Assembly: GCA_044370375.1 (NCBI GenBank)
Contig: JBILVQ010000166.1
Coordinates: 1-6,822, forward strand
Reading direction: 5' to 3'
Length of the DNA stretch: 6,822 bases
Origin: JBILVQ01 sp044370375
Lineage (GTDB): Bacteria; Bacteroidota; Bacteroidia; UBA4408
Below are positions 5,753 to 6,822 of this stretch, piece by piece. Position 1 is the first letter of the stretch. Each line of letters begins with the position of its first letter. The notes under the pieces are model-generated. The model ran no database searches. It was given only the letters and a program-made list of their open reading frames with translations, and was not told where the DNA came from. The position numbers and the translations under genes were made by a program.

Positions 5753-6051
5753 TGTTTTTTTTGTTTCGAGCGGCTTTAGTGCTAAGCAGGAAGCAAAAGC
5801 CACCTAGAGGTTTTGTATTGACTATTGTAACCTTTTTATTTTTAATTCTCTTGTAAACTCGAATTGATTTAATTTATAAAATTTGTTTTGTTTATTGGGT
5901 TTTTGTAACGCTTTTTTGTATTAATGCTAGACAATTATTGGGTTGTTTTGACTGATTTTTAGAATCTAGGTTTTCACTGGTGGCATTTGAAAAATTACGG
6001 TATTGGTTTTTGGGATGATTAATCTGATTACAAAGTTTATATCAAATTTAT
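5753..6051. other. A/T-rich intergenic region, about 300 bp
   Basis: It lies between two minus-strand genes. The sequence is strongly T-rich on the plus strand with scattered TTTG words. A TAAATTTG motif on the minus strand (6043-6050) fits the Bacteroidota -7 consensus, but it is nearly 300 bp upstream of the four-helix-bundle ATG and has no -33 partner. The rest shows no gene, RNA, repeat shared with other parts of the window, or clear terminator after the upstream gene. The composition change relative to rluF and htpG is in keeping with an accessory region. Confidence 0.5.
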
Positions 6052-6627
6052 TCATAAATTATTGAAATGATTTCCTTTGGATTTTGATTTTGGGGTTTGT
6101 TTTATTGAAGGATATTCCATCCCCAACCTATTAGCAACATCCTTCCAAATTTCTTCGCTGATAACTTGATGCTTATACCAATTCTTTATATCAGCTATTC
6201 CATCAAAAGAGGAGAGGATGGCAATTTCTAAAACCAATTTTGTCAAAGAATTTGAATCTAATCCTTTAAAAAGTTCTTTTCGAATATTTTCTGAGACATG
6301 GCGGTTATTTCCTCCTATTTCTTTGTGTAAACGATCTTCAATTTTCTTTGCTTCTTCTTTGTTTTCACAAATGATAATGAACCTTTCAAATTCGCCATCA
6401 TCGTATAAATGATATAACCTGACAAACAAGGCCTTGATGTGGTTTTTGGTGTAGTGTTGTTTATTGTCAAAGATTATTCTAGCTCTATTTTTCTTACCAT
6501 GTCCTAGAACAATTGTTTTTTCATTTAATAAAAGAACATATACCATGTATTGTTCTTTTGGAATTTCGTCTAGATTGGTTGGGTTGATAACCCTTCCTTG
6601 ATACAATTCGTGTAGTTTGCTTTTCAT
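6052..6627 (-). CDS. Putative degenerate GIY-YIG-like protein
   Basis: A 191-aa product I cannot assign to a named family. The first half has the layout of a GIY-YIG fold: strand YMVYVLLL (27-34) where GIY would be, KTIVLGHGKKNRARII (37-52) with VLG in place of YIG and Arg48/Arg50 as candidates for the catalytic Arg, histidines 58 and 63, and strand FERFIIICEN (80-89). A helix EEAKKIEDRLHKEIGGNN (91-108) follows, with Glu97 where the metal-binding Glu normally sits. The classic tyrosines are largely absent, so it may be a diverged nuclease or an inactive relative. Residues 110-191 have no recognisable domain and end in a basic, Lys/Ser-rich tail. There is no signal peptide or membrane segment. 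Its ATG overlaps the TGA of the upstream partial gene (ATGA), implying one transcript and translational coupling. Protein identity is confident; the fold assignment is tentative. Confidence 0.7.
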   Translation of the reverse strand: MKSKLHELYQGRVINPTNLDEIPKEQYMVYVLLLNEKTIVLGHGKKNRARIIFDNKQHYTKNHIKALFVRLYHLYDDGEFERFIIICENKEEAKKIEDRLHKEIGGNNRHVSENIRKELFKGLDSNSLTKLVLEIAILSSFDGIADIKNWYKHQVISEEIWKDVANRLGMEYPSIKQTPKSKSKGNHFNNL

Positions 6628-6821
6628 TTTGATATTTTGTTTTTCATGAATTGAACTCTTTCTCCCATTCTTTTACCTTTCAGGGGAAGGTCTAATTTGT
6701 TTATTTTAAGCCCACCGACAATTGGGCTGAAATAAGACTTTCCTGCAAGAATTATGAGACGGTCATTTTCTAAATCGGCTTTCGTTTTTAATTGACAAAT
6801 GACCTTAATTCCCCAGGCATT
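6624..6821 (-). CDS. C-terminal part of a DUF6884-like protein (5' end outside window)
   Basis: A 65-codon open frame entering from the right edge and ending in TGA at 6624, overlapping the next ATG by 4 bases. The visible part starts NAWGIKVICQ and contains DRLIILAGKSYFSPIVG (20-36), then LDLPLKGKRMGERVQFMKNKI (43-63), described here by position. The pattern of a hydrophobic strand leading into a small-residue AGK-Y motif, a short segment with a Pro-Leu-x-Gly turn and a final GxRxxF/W-type helix resembles the C-terminus of DUF6884-type proteins. I recall that family, but cannot verify it without a profile search. The start, N-terminal domain and function cannot be seen. It has no in-frame stop to the window edge, and the ATGA overlap supports it as a real gene cotranscribed with the GIY-YIG-like gene. 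Confidence 0.72.
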   Translation of the reverse strand, partial: NAWGIKVICQLKTKADLENDRLIILAGKSYFSPIVGGLKINKLDLPLKGKRMGERVQFMKNKISK

Positions 6822-6822
6822 T

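Noticed and set aside
5753..5803. 17-residue N-terminal extension of the four-helix-bundle protein
   Set aside because: Family similarity starts at the ATG at 5752, which has an A-rich leader; the upstream codons look non-coding.

Overview
The window looks like a chromosomal stretch of a member of the Bacteroidota. The evidence is the close resemblance of the HtpG, YqgE/AlgH, RluF and four-helix-bundle-suffix proteins to that phylum's versions as I remember them, A-rich leaders in place of strong Shine-Dalgarno sites before most genes, a -7-type TAnnTTTG motif, and moderate-to-low GC. I cannot name a genus from sequence alone.

Layout. Positions 1-775 hold no credible gene. They are a repeat field: a 130-bp direct repeat present twice with one mismatch, running into a tandem array of about 118-bp units. 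Each of five 50-bp cores encodes two adjacent hairpins (REP/BIME-like). Positions 915-1478 (minus) encode a YqgE/AlgH (UPF0301) protein. A 464-bp intergenic region (1479-1942) follows, rich in small inverted repeats; it includes a terminator-like hairpin plus T8 just before htpG and a weak inverted match to the left-hand repeat core. htpG (Hsp90) runs 1943-3811 (plus) and ends at a bidirectional terminator shared with a convergent 86-aa zinc-ribbon-like protein (3859-4119, minus). Divergent from that is rluF (4231-4974, plus), a 23S rRNA pseudouridine synthase. After about 200 bp of non-coding DNA comes a stand-alone four-helix-bundle-suffix protein (5180-5752, minus). The right edge holds a two-gene minus-strand operon: a partial gene that enters from beyond the window (6624-6821, resembling the C-terminus of DUF6884-type proteins), coupled by an ATGA overlap to a degenerate GIY-YIG-like protein (6052-6627).

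The central genes (yqgE, htpG, rluF) are housekeeping or stress genes with separate promoters and no obvious shared pathway. The accessory-looking parts are the repeat field, the four-helix-bundle protein and the coupled operon at the right edge. That operon is the best candidate for something poorly described, but only its distal end is visible. No RNA gene, CRISPR array, transposase or prophage gene was found.
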